Assembly (NCBI RefSeq): GCF_000321225.1
Contig: NW_004451880.1
Span: 3,236 to 67,235 of the forward strand
DNA: 64,000 nt
From: Odobenus rosmarus divergens
Taxonomy: Eukaryota > Chordata > Mammalia > Carnivora > Odobenidae
Direction of reading: 5' to 3'
Part shown: positions 31,945-42,059 of the stretch, in pieces
How the letters are laid out: every line of letters starts with the position of its first letter
How positions within the stretch are numbered: the stretch's first letter is position 1
Notes under the pieces: generated by a model
Database searches by the model: none
Seen by the model: only the letters and a program-made list of their open reading frames with translations
Told to the model about the DNA's origin: nothing
Program-made: the position numbers and the translations under genes

Positions 31945-32245
31945 AGTATAGTAGTAAATAGAACATGACTTCAGATCCCAGTTTAACCTTCTATTAGCTG
32001 GAATCCACAGCAAGTTGTCTGACATCTCTGAGTCTCCATTTCTTTTATTCTTTCATTAAGTCGTTCAGTCATTCAATAGTAACTTGTATCAAGTACCTAT
32101 ATTAAGCATTATTACTGTTGTCTGAAGTGTCTACATCTCTCAGGTGGGAAAGTAACAGGGTTGTTATGCAGAATCAGGGAAATTTATGTAAGCAAACCAG
32201 TGGCTGAGTGCCCAGCACGCAAAGGTGATCAATAAGTGTTTGCAG
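31945..32245 (+). repeat. MIR SINE split by an L2-like fragment
   Basis: The forward MIR begins AGTAGTAAATAGAACATGAC and breaks near 32050. A reverse L2-like piece follows (TCATTCAATAGTAACTTG to about 32130). The MIR tail resumes with GTGGGAAAGTAACAGGGTTG and ends with GTGATCAATAAGTGTTTG. Confidence 0.6.
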
Positions 32246-32639
32246 ACTCTGGCTCTGGAGCAGAAGGGCTTGCCTGGCCTGGGAGTGATGTCAGCTTCTC
32301 TAGAAGCTAGATCCCGGCCACACTGAGTGCAAAGAACAATCATCCAAATGTACATAAAATATTAAATGTTACAGAGTGCATACCCACAGATACAGGCAAG
32401 GATGTGAGGAAATCCCTCAGGGCTTTAAAAATGAATCCCTTTTTACCTACTTGGGAGAGAACAAATGGGCAAAACGACAGCCCTGAGTGATTCCAGGCGG
32501 GTTTGAGAGGGCTGTGGGGGAGGGGCCCACATCGCTCCTCTGGGCAGGACCGACCTCCTCAGGTGACAGCAGAGGGCTCTCCCTTGGTGGCATAGCAAGA
32601 AAGACAGGCAGTGAGCAATGGTCTCGTTGCTGAGTATAT

Positions 32640-33310
32640 AGTTAGAGCCTGAGACAAATGCTCGGAAAGGGAAGAGAAGATGGTTTGGGGAGAAGTTTGA
32701 CTTTGGGAGAAAAAGGAAAGGACTCCTGGAAGGAGTGACTTTTGACCTGCAGCCTGAAGGATTCACAGGTGTGGCCTAGATCAGGGTTTGGAAAACTTCT
32801 CTGAAGGTCCAGATGGTAAATAGTTCGACTTTGCAACTCTACCCTCGTAGATGAATGTAGTCACCGATATAATATGTAAGTGAACGGGTGTAGCTGTGTG
32901 CTAATAAAACTTTATTTCCTAAAACAGGCAACGAGCCAGGTTTCGCCTGTAGTCCGCCGTTTGACAGCCCCTGAATGGCTGAATGAGGCCTGGGGGTCAG
33001 GGTGGGTATGCGGCAAGGAACATTCCAGAGGGGGAATGTCATGCACACAGACCCTGGCAAGAAGGGGCTTGTTGCGCTTGAACATGTCGGTGTGACTGCC
33101 ACACAGATAAAGCTGGAGGAGATAGTGTGGGATGAGCATGGGCAGTGGGCAGAGGCCCGCCTTGCAGGGCCTGATAGGCTGTGGGAAGGATCTCTGTCCT
33201 TAAACCCAAATGGGAGGAATTGCAGGGTTTTAAGCCGGGGGCTAGTGGGGTCATATTGGAGATTGTGTCGAGATAGACTGCCCACTGCTGGGTGGAAAAC
33301 AGAACAAAGG
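32640..33310 (-). repeat. L2-class repeat with a nested hAT element
   Basis: GACTCCTGGAAGGAGTGACTT, GAACATTCCAGAGGGGGAAT and GGGTTTTAAGCCGGGGGCTA are typical of the reverse L2 interior. It is interrupted at 32782-32973. Confidence 0.6.
32782..32973. mobile_element. hAT-type non-autonomous DNA transposon (family not named)
   Basis: It begins CAGGGTTTGGAAAAC and ends GTTTGACAGCCCCTG, an inverted repeat pair. Inside are GGTCCAGATGGTAAATAGTT and GTGCTAATAAAACTTTATTT, the signature of a common mammalian palindromic hAT element. Clear 8-bp target duplications are not visible. Confidence 0.75.
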
Positions 33311-33839
33311 GCCAGAGTGTCACTTTGTCCAGGGGGAGCTCAGTGGGAACCTGGAAGAGAGTGGAGGCCAGGGAGGGGGGGACTCAGGGAAGTTTGCTGA
33401 CTTGCTCAGGGCCCCTGGGCCCCGTGGCCACACTATAGATGCTGACACGGCCCTCTCCACCCCACGTGAGACGCTACCAGCTCTTTCAGGAAGCAGCAGG
33501 GGACCCCTGGGGTCGTGGCCCTGGATAAGCATTTCCCAAGGCGGATTACTGAGGGAGTGACCAGCTTGCTTACACTGACCCAGGGTCACACCCAGATTAA
33601 ATGCAGGCCTCGGGCACTCCTTCAGTTGTTCAGCAACGGCCTTTGCAAAGGACTGTGGGTAGTCTGTATTGATGCCCCGGAATCCATTCGCTGGAGCCCC
33701 GACATCCCATCCGGCCACATCTGTGTTCTCCTTAACGGCAGTTCTTTGGAGCTTGGTCCCTTGGTTCCTCGCCCAGGGGTTAGACTCAGCTACCCTGAAG
33801 GCAGTCCCGAGTGACAGCTCGCGAGGAGGAGAGATGCTC

Positions 33840-34380
33840 TGAGAAGTGGACAAATTAACTTATCAAAGCGCAGAAATGAAGGCGAGTGGCCATCCACATT
33901 GTGGTAACGGATAGCAAGATTGTATCAGAGCACTGCCTTCACAACGATGATACTGAATTAAGGTCAAGACTCTCCCTCCGTTTAAGAGGACCGTGGAACG
34001 TGTAATTCTCTTTGAAAGAATTTTTGGGAACAATGCTTTCAGATAAATAAAATCTCCAAAATTTTAGTGCTTAAGGAGCAAGATTATTATTAATTCATGT
34101 TAACACAAATTAACATAAATCCTGCATCCTTTAGGAATGTTGGATGAAGGATACCTTCTGCATACACGCAGACACATCCTGTATCATTTATTTACAGACA
34201 TGTCCACATTTGACGAAACACTCCGATCACGAGATGTTTCTCCCAGGAGCGTCAGAATCAGTTGTGAGGAGAAGTACACATTCATTTTAAATATTATGAT
34301 CTCCGTGAAGCGGCACATTTGGCCTTGTCTTGAGTCCTGTTTTTTTTCCATTTACCAGCTCTGTGACTTGGGTTGGTAAA
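33840..34380. promoter_or_regulatory. Candidate conserved non-coding block, AT-rich
   Basis: About 500 bases without recognisable repeats and low in CpG, with AT-rich stretches such as TTATTATTAATTCATGTTAAC and ACAAATTAACATAAATCC, plus TTTATTTACAGACATGTCC. Possible regulatory DNA, by composition only. Confidence 0.3.
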
Positions 34381-34444
34381 GCCCGCAGTGGGGGCACGGG
34401 AGAGATCCCACCTTCTGTCTCAGACCATGGCATTAAAAAGTAAA

Positions 34445-34650
34445 TTAATGAATGCTTGCATAGTGCTCACACACGTACCATCTCCTTTAGTCTCGTTAAG
34501 TAGTCTGTGAGGTGATAATCACTATTGTCACCCCCATTTTGTAGATGGAGGAAACTGAGGCTCAGGGGGATTGAGCAACTTCCCCAAGGTCACACAGCTC
34601 ATCAACAGAGAAGCCACGTTAAACTCAGGTCCTCCTACTCTGGGGCCACT
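34445..34650 (-). repeat. MIR SINE, nearly full length
   Basis: GAGGTGATAATCACTATTGTC, GGAGGAAACTGAGGCTCAGG, CCAAGGTCACACAGCTCATC and TACTCTGGGGCCACTGCATTC. Confidence 0.85.
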
Positions 34651-35149
34651 GCATTCATGGTGCAGATGGTGCAGAGCTCAAGGGCAAGGACAGGATGGAA
34701 TCCAGCACGGCCAGCCGTGCACCTGCGCAGCCACATCGGCCCAGGCGGAGGGTGCCTTTTTCTTACCTGCATTAAGGTGTTGTCGAGGCTATCACGGTGT
34801 CGTCCAAATCCATGGACATGGTGCAAAGGCAGAGCAAGCGGGAGAGACAGAAAGTATAGAAAGAGGGCCATGGGAAGCCATCATTTGAATGTGATCAGGC
34901 CGGCGCATGAGGGCATGTGGAAAACGCTGACAAAACAGCTGTTCCTGCGGGAAGTTTGGGGGGCGGGCGTCAGCAGGGTGGAGCAAGGGAATCTGGCTGG
35001 AGGCAGAGCAACAGATTGTCAGCGACGAGAGCTGTGTCTCCTGCCCAGCCCTGGCATGTGTGTGGGGTGGAAGGTGCCCAGTGGGTGGGGCAATTGGCCC
35101 GTATCCCAGGGCGCCCGGCTCTGTCTCTCACTTTCCCTCCCACCGCCTT

Positions 35150-35310
35150 TCTGCAGTTAGATTGCGCTGGGTGATAGCTGCCAAGCCACTTTGTTGCATC
35201 TGATGAGTTTATTAATTTCTTGGGGGCTAATGGGAGGGTGGGTGGGAGATTCATTTCCTGACTAGAGCTTAGGGGCTAATTTGTCTCTTTGCTGTGTCCC
35301 CAGAGGTTGG
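35150..35310. promoter_or_regulatory. Candidate conserved non-coding element
   Basis: Repeat-free, with TTGCATCTGATGAGTTTATT and AATTTCTTGGGGGCTAATGG; the GGGGCTAAT motif recurs at 35271-35279. It ends in an acceptor-like TGTGTCCCCAG that leads into no supported exon. Confidence 0.3.
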
Positions 35311-35864
35311 CGGGAGCGGGGGTGACACATTGCTCAGACTGTCAGATCTGGCTCCGGGTAAATCATTTCTATCCCTGGCTTTTGTGGGAACCTATCTGAT
35401 GGCTTGGGTAAGATCAGGGAGTCTGGGGCTGGGGCAGGTGGGTAGTGAAGATCGGGTCCCCTGAGAAGAGCAGAGGTGGGAAAGTGGGGGTGGGCGGAGC
35501 TGAGGTCTTGCTGGCCCTTCTGGTGGGAAATACACATTGAGGTGACAGATGGGACTCTAAGAAGTTCAGTCCTTGTCTCACACGTCCAAATGCTGACATC
35601 CAGCCCAATTGTTCTTTATGTCCTTCTATCTAAATCTGGCCCTTCCCACCCTAAGAGACCACTGGGAGCCAATTCTAGCCATTTTGAAGACAGGGAAATG
35701 AGCCTCCAAGAGAAGAGTCATCTCACTTGACATTGGAAATGGAGCATAAAAACCCAAGACAGAAAGGCTGTCCTGGGTTCTTGCTTTCTCTGGTTCTCCA
35801 GGCCTGCTCTCATGGAGCCCATGTTGACATCCCCGCCCAAGAGACAGCAGCAGAGACAGGAAAG

Positions 35865-36050
35865 TCTCATTTTAGGAGTCAGACAACTCCAGGTTCAAGC
35901 CTGTGCGCCACTACTAGGTGGGCGACCTTAGGCAAGCCGCTAAATCTCTCTGAGCCTTGGTTTCCTCATAAATCAAAATGTCAGCGCTCTCCACAAAGCT
36001 GGGGAGAGAGTTCATTGAGATGATAGAACACATCTAGCCCAGCAGGTGTC
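35865..36050 (+). repeat. MIR SINE
   Basis: GAGTCAGACAACTCCAGGTT, GTGGGCGACCTTAGGCAAGC and CTCTGAGCCTTGGTTTCCTC. Confidence 0.8.
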
Positions 36051-36125
36051 TCATCACTATTGTCCCCTTCCACTCTGTGCTTGAAAATCATCCTTCCCGC
36101 CCAATAGCCCCTGCAGAGAGAGGCA

Positions 36126-36141
36126 GGGGGGGGGGGGGGGG
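36126..36141. repeat. Homopolymer run of 16 G
   Basis: Sixteen consecutive G after AGGCA. Length is uncertain for the usual sequencing reasons. Confidence 0.9.
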
Positions 36142-36494
36142 CTCCAGCACCAAGCTGACGTGGCTGGCCCCTTCCAGAAGCAGCAGGTGCTCCAGAGAGC
36201 TAGAGGGGGCTCACTTGCCTTCTGCCCACACTCCACCAGCAGCACAATCTGCTGATATGAAATGCTGGCTTCCTCTGCTTCCAAGTACCAGCCCCCAAGC
36301 AAGATGCTGGGGTGTGAGCGTAAACCGGCCAGCCCCACACAGGCTAGTGGGCAAGACAGGCAAACTAAAAGGTCCAGTAGGACACTGGAAGAGCCGGACA
36401 TGATGGCCATGAAGACTTCCTTGGGAAGATGCATCTGGGGCTGAAGCTCGGGCCTCTACTCAGCTGATGGGTGAGGCGACCCTAGCGCAAGGCG

Positions 36495-36595
36495 GAGGGA
36501 CTCTTATCTCAGCATCAGTTTGTTTATCTGTCAAATGGGGCCTCCCATGTGGATATGCGTGAGACTCTGCTTGTAAACTAGAAATGAATGAGTAT
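36495..36595 (+). repeat. MIR SINE 3' fragment
   Basis: CTCAGCATCAGTTTGTTTAT and CTGTCAAATGGGGCCTCCC. Confidence 0.6.
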
Positions 36596-37099
36596 ATGTC
36601 CAGGACCCTTCTGCCCTTGCAGAGGTGGAGAAAGCTGCCCACCGCTCTCCAAGTGGCATCCTCATAGGGGCTTGGAGGGGAGTTTGGGGTCATCTCCCCT
36701 TTGGCAGATGAAAGGCTCACCTATGAGACCATCACAGCTTGGCTCTCCCCCGCTTCAAGCTGCAGACCATGATGACAGAGAGAGGGTTGCTGCTCCCCAA
36801 CACCCACCACCCTCTTGCCCTACTGGGTGGGGGCAGGGGCCAAGGGTGAGATATGTCTTCATTGTTGTTCGATTTTCCACAAGAAGAACCCGGAGCGCAG
36901 CTCTGGTGAATCCATGGAACTTTGGAGGGTTTTCCAGGGAAGCTGCTGCTGGTGCCTGGAGGTGCCTGGCAGAGGTGGATGTGTGCATTTCATTGGGTTT
37001 CCAACCAGCTGTCGGCCATGTCTCCTGGCTGCCCACCTCCAACACTCAGCAACAGAAACAATTTGCCAGGGGCTTTGGCTAGTAGAAATATATTGGTAT

Positions 37100-37101
37100 C
37101 A

Positions 37102-37141
<40 letters not shown>
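37100..37141. repeat. (CA)n microsatellite
   Basis: An interrupted CA run followed by about 33 pure bases of CA. Likely polymorphic. Confidence 0.95.
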
Positions 37142-37145
<4 letters not shown>

Positions 37146-37299
37146 TGCGTATTTATAAAAGGGGTTCCACTGAGAAAACAAACCATCTAAAAACCCAATG
37201 AGGTTGAGTTTAAGTATAGGCGACTTTCTAGAATGGAGAACTGAGTCAATTGTGCATTTTTTTCCCCTTGAAGACAATGGGGAAGAGGAAGGAAAATAG

Positions 37300-37660
37300 T
37301 GTCAAATACTTTCTCACAAGGACCCAATGATATTTCTGTGATTATTCACATTTTATAGATGAGGAGACATGCTCAGAGAGGGTCAGTCAATTTTTGGAGG
37401 TTATGCATTTGAGACCCATGCTCCTGGGCCGGGCTGAATAATCTAGCATCAAACTGGTGCATCCAGGATCTCGGTTGGCTCTGAGGGCAAACATTACCAC
37501 CCCCACTGACAGATGGGGAAACCGTGATTCATAATTAGAGATTTAAGTAACTTGCCTAGGTTCTCACAGCTAGTAAGTGAATCAACCAGGATGAGAACCC
37601 GGGTCTTCCCACTTCCGGTTCATTCACCTATTGAACCACTAAAGCAACATTCACTGAAGG
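37300..37660 (-). repeat. Two adjacent MIR SINEs
   Basis: The first (about 37300-37435) has TTTTATAGATGAGGAGACAT. The second (about 37455-37660) has ACAGATGGGGAAACCGTGAT, CTCACAGCTAGTAAGTGAAT and AGAACCCGGGTCTTCCCACT. Confidence 0.75.
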
Positions 37661-38148
37661 GCCAAGTATATGCCGGTTCTCTCCACTATACTGTTCTGAT
37701 TCTTATTTAGGTAATCAGAATTACTGATGGTAGGCTGAAACAAAAGAGCTTTGTGGCTCCTTCCTGACTCAAGATAATATGCTTCCCCATGTCTCATTCC
37801 CTTCCGTGTGAGTGAACATCTCTGCAATGCATTCCGTTCTTGATTTTTCTGCTTTCCTCTTTCACCTCTCCTGGGTCATTACCCCTGTCTCTCCTTCCTT
37901 TCTCAGTCCCCCCCATCTTCTCTGACCCCCTCAACCCTATGAAACAGTAACCTGCCTTCGTCCAGCCCCTCTCCATACTCCATATCCCTGCCTCCTTCTA
38001 CGGCTTCTGTGTGGCCCCAGCCAGAGGCAGGAGACTGGCCTTTCGGCTCCTTGCAACACTGGAGGCCCGCACATGACCTCAGCAACCCTGCTCCCCAGCC
38101 GCCTCCTAACCCCGTCTCTTCCCAGACCTCTCTCCTGTGTCTCCTCAG

Positions 38149-38256
38149 ATCGGCCAGTGGCACGTGGCGGACGGGCTCAGCATGGACAGCCGCCTCTACG
38201 CCTCCAACCTCTCCGACAGTCTCTTCAACACCACCCTGGTTGTCACCACCATCCTG
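38149..38256 (+). CDS. GRIK4: GRIK4 (GluK4) coding exon, end of amino-terminal domain and linker, 36 codons
   Basis: This exon encodes the last part of the amino-terminal domain and the linker to the ligand-binding domain. The translation begins [20 protein letters not shown] and ends [14 protein letters not shown] directly before ENPY is invariant in kainate subunits. Acceptor ctcctcag|ATC and donor CTG|gtaagc give 36 codons, phase 0. Two glycosylation sequons are visible, NLS at exon residue 20 and NTT at 27. Compared with the human sequence as I remember it there are a few conservative changes, as expected for a carnivore orthologue. Exon and flanks are GC-rich, unlike the AT-rich sequence about 110 bp downstream. 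Confidence 0.96.
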
Positions 38257-38369
38257 GTAAGCGGGGTGGTCCCGGGCCTCCCAGCTGCAGCTCCCCAGGG
38301 TGCCTCCTCCAGCTCCAGGCGCACCCAGGTTTCCCAGGGAACGCAAGATGGGAGCTCTAATCACAGCAC

Positions 38370-38440
38370 CGAGGCCAATTTATGACAGTGTAATTAAACG
38401 CAAGTTGCTGTTTCATATGGAAATGATATTTGATGAGTTC
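38370..38440. promoter_or_regulatory. Candidate conserved intronic tract just after an exon
   Basis: AT-rich sequence 114-184 bp past the exon (GCCAATTTATGACAGTGTAA, TTTCATATGGAAATGATATT) within GC-rich surroundings. It could be a splicing or transcriptional element; untested. Confidence 0.3.
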
Positions 38441-38839
38441 CAGAGCAGCTGGGGAAGAGGGATGGAGTAGAGAGACACCACAGTTTTGTGGCTGCCTCTT
38501 CCAGGGGCACCCGGTCAGCCAAAGTGGCTGTGCCTGGCCCAGGGAAGGGGACCTTCTGACTCGGGAGGTGGGGGGTGGGGGAGAAGCCCAGCAGGGGGCT
38601 AGATCCAGTCCACCATGGTGGCCCCTACTCTTTCACGACAGCCTATCTCGCTTGGCATCTATTGTTATAAAACGCACCCCTGCAGTAGATACCCATATAA
38701 CATGCGTGCCCCCCCCAGCAGATACCCGAATCTCAGTAGGTTTTTATTGCCTGTTTCTTCATTTCCAGATGGTCAAAAAGAAAGTTCTCAATCTATAGAG
38801 CAAGGGACCATCTGCCTTTTTTATTTGATTCAATTCTCA

Positions 38840-38960
38840 TCAACAGTTACCAAACCTTTCTCCCCATGGGTCAGGCACTGTGCTTATTCCTGGACACACA
38901 AAGATGAGTAAGACTTGGTCTCTAGCCTCAAAGAGGTTATAATTTAGTAGATGGCACAGG
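38840..38960 (-). repeat. L2 3' fragment
   Basis: GGGTCAGGCACTGTGCTTAT, CAAAGATGAGTAAGACTTGG and CTCAAAGAGGTTATAATTTAG. Confidence 0.75.
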
Positions 38961-39059
38961 TCAAGTGCATTCATGGCCAAGGTCATCGTCTTCCTCCCCT
39001 GTGAAGACCTCAGGTTTTAGAAGATTTGTCAATTACCCCAACTACATATATTAAGCAAT

Positions 39060-39290
39060 AATTAGTTTGTTCCTCTCCCCTCGCCCTCCCCTTTTAACGA
39101 ATCACAAGCATATTTCCCGGCTTGGCACAGTGTCTTATCAGCAGGAGATAACCACTGTTGCCACGTTGGTATAATTCCAGCCCAAAGCAGAGACTTGATG
39201 TACTAGTTAGTCTCCTCAGCCTTATCATTGCAAATTGCGCAAGGTCTGCCAATGCATCTGTTTCTTTAGCCTTTTTGAGATAATGAAAGA
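39060..39290. promoter_or_regulatory. Candidate regulatory block with paired GATA motifs
   Basis: No repeat is recognised. CTTATC at 39132-39137 and AGATAA at 39145-39150 are divergent GATA sites 7 bp apart; TTGAGATAATGA lies near 39275-39286. Function is inference. Confidence 0.25.
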
Positions 39291-39699
39291 GCTCGGGGAC
39301 CTCCATCCCTACCTTCATGAACTCCTGGGGCACAGGAACATTAGACTGGAATTCTTGATCTACGGTGGGCAGAGTGCAGGAAGAGCCAGGAAGGAGCGGA
39401 ACAGCTAGCACTCTGGGGGTTGCAGGAAGGAGAGGTCCCATCCCATCAGGAAGGTCAGCAAAGCCCCAGAAAAGAAGGGACACTGGAGACGGGCTCCAGA
39501 AGACAGGGAGAGCCGGAGAGGGAGAGATGAACGACGGACAGCATTATGGGATGTTTAGGAAGTGCCAAAAAAGGCAGCTTCTCGAGGAACTAGGCCTTGG
39601 TGGAGGGAGAGGATGAGGCCAGAAAAGTGGGCTGGGCCCATAATGCTTCAGGACTTGGATGCCACACTGTTGAGTTTTCCCTTCGTGGTAGGAAATGGA

Positions 39700-39800
39700 G
39701 TCACTGGATATTTTCATGCATTTATTCAGTGAATATTTGGGGGGCACTACTGTATGCTGGGCATTGTTGTAGGTGCCCAGGAATGGACAGAGCTGGAGGA
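39700..39800 (-). repeat. L2 3' fragment
   Basis: GCATTTATTCAGTGAATATT and ACTGTATGCTGGGCATTGTT. Confidence 0.7.
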
Positions 39801-40399
39801 GGGGAGGCAGGGTGCTGAGAGCGCAGGTGTCCGTGTGGACCCCACTGAGCCAGGGAAATCCCAAGTAGAAACCTGACTGGGGGAGGAGGGAGCCAGGCGG
39901 CGGTCTGGGAGGGAATATTCTGGGCAGAGGGAATGCTCAGAGCAAAGGACGGAGAGAGCAGTCCCAGCTCCCAGGGTTTTGGTCACTCTCCCTCTCAGCT
40001 CCAGCCTTAGCCTGTCTGAACCAACGTGGAAATGCCGGAAAGATTGGAGGCTGGTGGTGTCACCACCACCCCTCCCGAGGTCTGGTAGAGCCTGGCTGAG
40101 CTGGATGATGGCGGGGTGATTCAGAGCTGCCATCCTGGCCGAGCAGGACGGCGGAGACCTCCCTCCTGCTGGCTTCTCTACCTCTGCTTTCCCCTGCTGT
40201 CTGTCCTTAAAGCCCATGACCTACCTGAGGCCCATTTCCCTCTTTCACCTGGGCGTGACCTCCTTAGAGGCTCCCTTCCCAATTGCTCAATCTACCCCCC
40301 ATAATCCCTTCCCCTTTGTCAGCATGGTCTTTCTAAGGAGGACCTGCCACCCCTGCATTTAGAATAGAGACCCCTCATAATCAGGCCCAGCCTGCCGTA

Positions 40400-40775
40400 C
40401 CTGCTTTCTGCTCCATGTGGCTAGGGGGCTGGTAGTCCAGGACTGCCCAGCATTTCCTCACCGTATCGTGCCATTCCCTGCCTCTGCCTATGATCTTTCC
40501 TCAGCCCAGAATACCCTTCCCCCTAATTCCCATTTCCAGCTGGAATGCCTGTGCACCCTTCCAAGCTCTGTTGAGATGTTACTTCTTCCATGAAGTCTTC
40601 CCTAACCTGACTCTTGCCCTCTCCCCGTGTCTAGCATTTTGCACACACCTCTCCTGTGGCATTTCTCCTGTTAGAGGTGTTTGCTTCCACCCTACTCCCC
40701 TTCTAGAATGAGAGTGCCTCAAAGATTGGGGTTCCTGACACAAAGTAGGAGCTCAATGATTAGAATTTGAATAAA
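40400..40775 (+). repeat. L2 3' region
   Basis: CTGGAATGCCTGTGCACCCT, GAGATGTTACTTCTTCCATG, AAGTCTTCCCTAACCTGACT and ACAAAGTAGGAGCTCAATGA are the L2 3' end in order. Confidence 0.8.
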
Positions 40776-40993
40776 GGAGTTTCTTCCGACAGGGTAGGGG
40801 GATGTCCCTGAAAAGCCGAGCAGGGTTTGAGAGGGACGTGTGGTCAACGCTGGGTTATATTTCTTTCCCCTCTCAGGGGCTGGACTCGGGCAGTGCTCAG
40901 AACTTTGGCATGGACCCGGGGCACTGAGACCACAGGGTTGTGTTTCTAGACCGGGAAAGGCAACCTGACTCTGTGTGTATGAGCGCATGTGCA

Positions 40994-41020
40994 TGTGTGT
41001 GTGTGTGTGTGTGTGTGTGT
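40994..41020. repeat. (TG)n microsatellite
   Basis: A pure TG run of 27 bases, with further imperfect TG and AT units on both sides. Confidence 0.95.
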
Positions 41021-41309
41021 TCACATATGCATATGCGTGTTCATGAAGGGTGGCAGCAGGGCCCCTCTGTGTCAGGTGACATTTAATAACACGGTAAGCA
41101 CAATTCAGACCCAGATCTTGTCTTGTGCATGTGTGTTTGAGACGGCTGCTATAAGTCAATAACTCTCACCAGGAATGATTATCTTAATTTAGTCCCCAGG
41201 GACCATTTGTGGGTTATCCTTGGCAAACCCTACTCCGGAATGACTTGTCCCTTAAAACTCAGCACTGTTGTTGTGGGGGTACACTTGGGACACGTGAATG
41301 ATGTATTTG

Positions 41310-41420
41310 CACAGCATTAGCAGTAGCTCTCACTCCCTGGACACTTAGCCTGTGTCAGACCCCGAGTTAAAACATTTTGCCTGCTTTACCCCCTCCATTC
41401 TCCCAATGCTCTTGCAGGGA
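41310..41420 (-). repeat. MIR SINE fragment
   Basis: GCAGTAGCTCTCACTCCCTG and CAGACCCCGAGTTAAAACAT suggest a degraded reverse MIR. Confidence 0.45.
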
Positions 41421-42059
41421 CAGGGACTTCTGCCCCAGGCCAGCACGCGGTCCCCACATACTCCAAAGTGCTGGTGAGCCCCAACCTTTCTGACTTTTTG
41501 ACTTTCCCACCCATCTCCTCCCTCCACGTTTGGCCTTTCGTATGTTTACTTTGAACATGTCAGTGAATTTACAACGTGTTATCTTGAGAGTAGAGAGTAT
41601 CTGGGGAGAAGAATTTCATGAAACTCGTTGGGTTAATTAAAGGTAGGTTGGGATGTTGCCAGTCCAGGGGTGGGATCCCCAGCCAAGCCCTGTCCCTAAG
41701 GCCATTTGAGCGCTGTTCCCTCAGTCCACGAGTGCCTAATGCTGGAGCCAGATGGGGGTCTTAAAGAAGGTCCATCCAGGCCCCACTTACGCTCTCCCGG
41801 GGAGCACATTCTAGAGAGTAACTGGACCCTGTGCGTCCCTGGCTGTGAGTGCAGCGGAAGTTCTGAGAAGTGAGTTGGCCCCAGGGGAGGTGATGGGGTC
41901 CCAAGGACAGAGATGAGTTAGGTTAAGCAGAAAAAGAGGAGGGAGAGTGCTTGGGGCAGAGAGAAACCCTTGAGCCGCGGATAGCATGTATGGAAGGCAG
42001 AGTCCAGCCCATCTCACTGACACGGCAGTGAACGTGGTCATGAAGCAGAACCACATCAC

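Larger units (their letters stand above)
16612..38148 (+). other. GRIK4: GRIK4 intron, 21,537 bp
   Basis: It holds direct-repeat copy 2, two L1 fragments, L3 pieces, MER5 copies, a Tigger relic, a CanSINE, a hAT element in L2, many MIR copies and microsatellites. Repeat-poor blocks are 23700-27440, 33310-34440 and 34650-35860; I see nothing specific in them beyond the candidate elements listed. 16640-17320, 20880-21250, 21500-22600, 28730-29050, 30430-31370 and 32250-32640 also hold nothing I recognise. 37780-38140 is CT-rich. Confidence 0.85.

Noticed and set aside
33320..33853. 177-codon minus-strand open frame
   Set aside because: No domain recognised; opposite strand of a GC-rich intron segment, with a competing frame on the + strand.
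34525..35160. 211-codon plus-strand open frame
   Set aside because: It starts inside a reverse MIR and has no family resemblance or splicing context.
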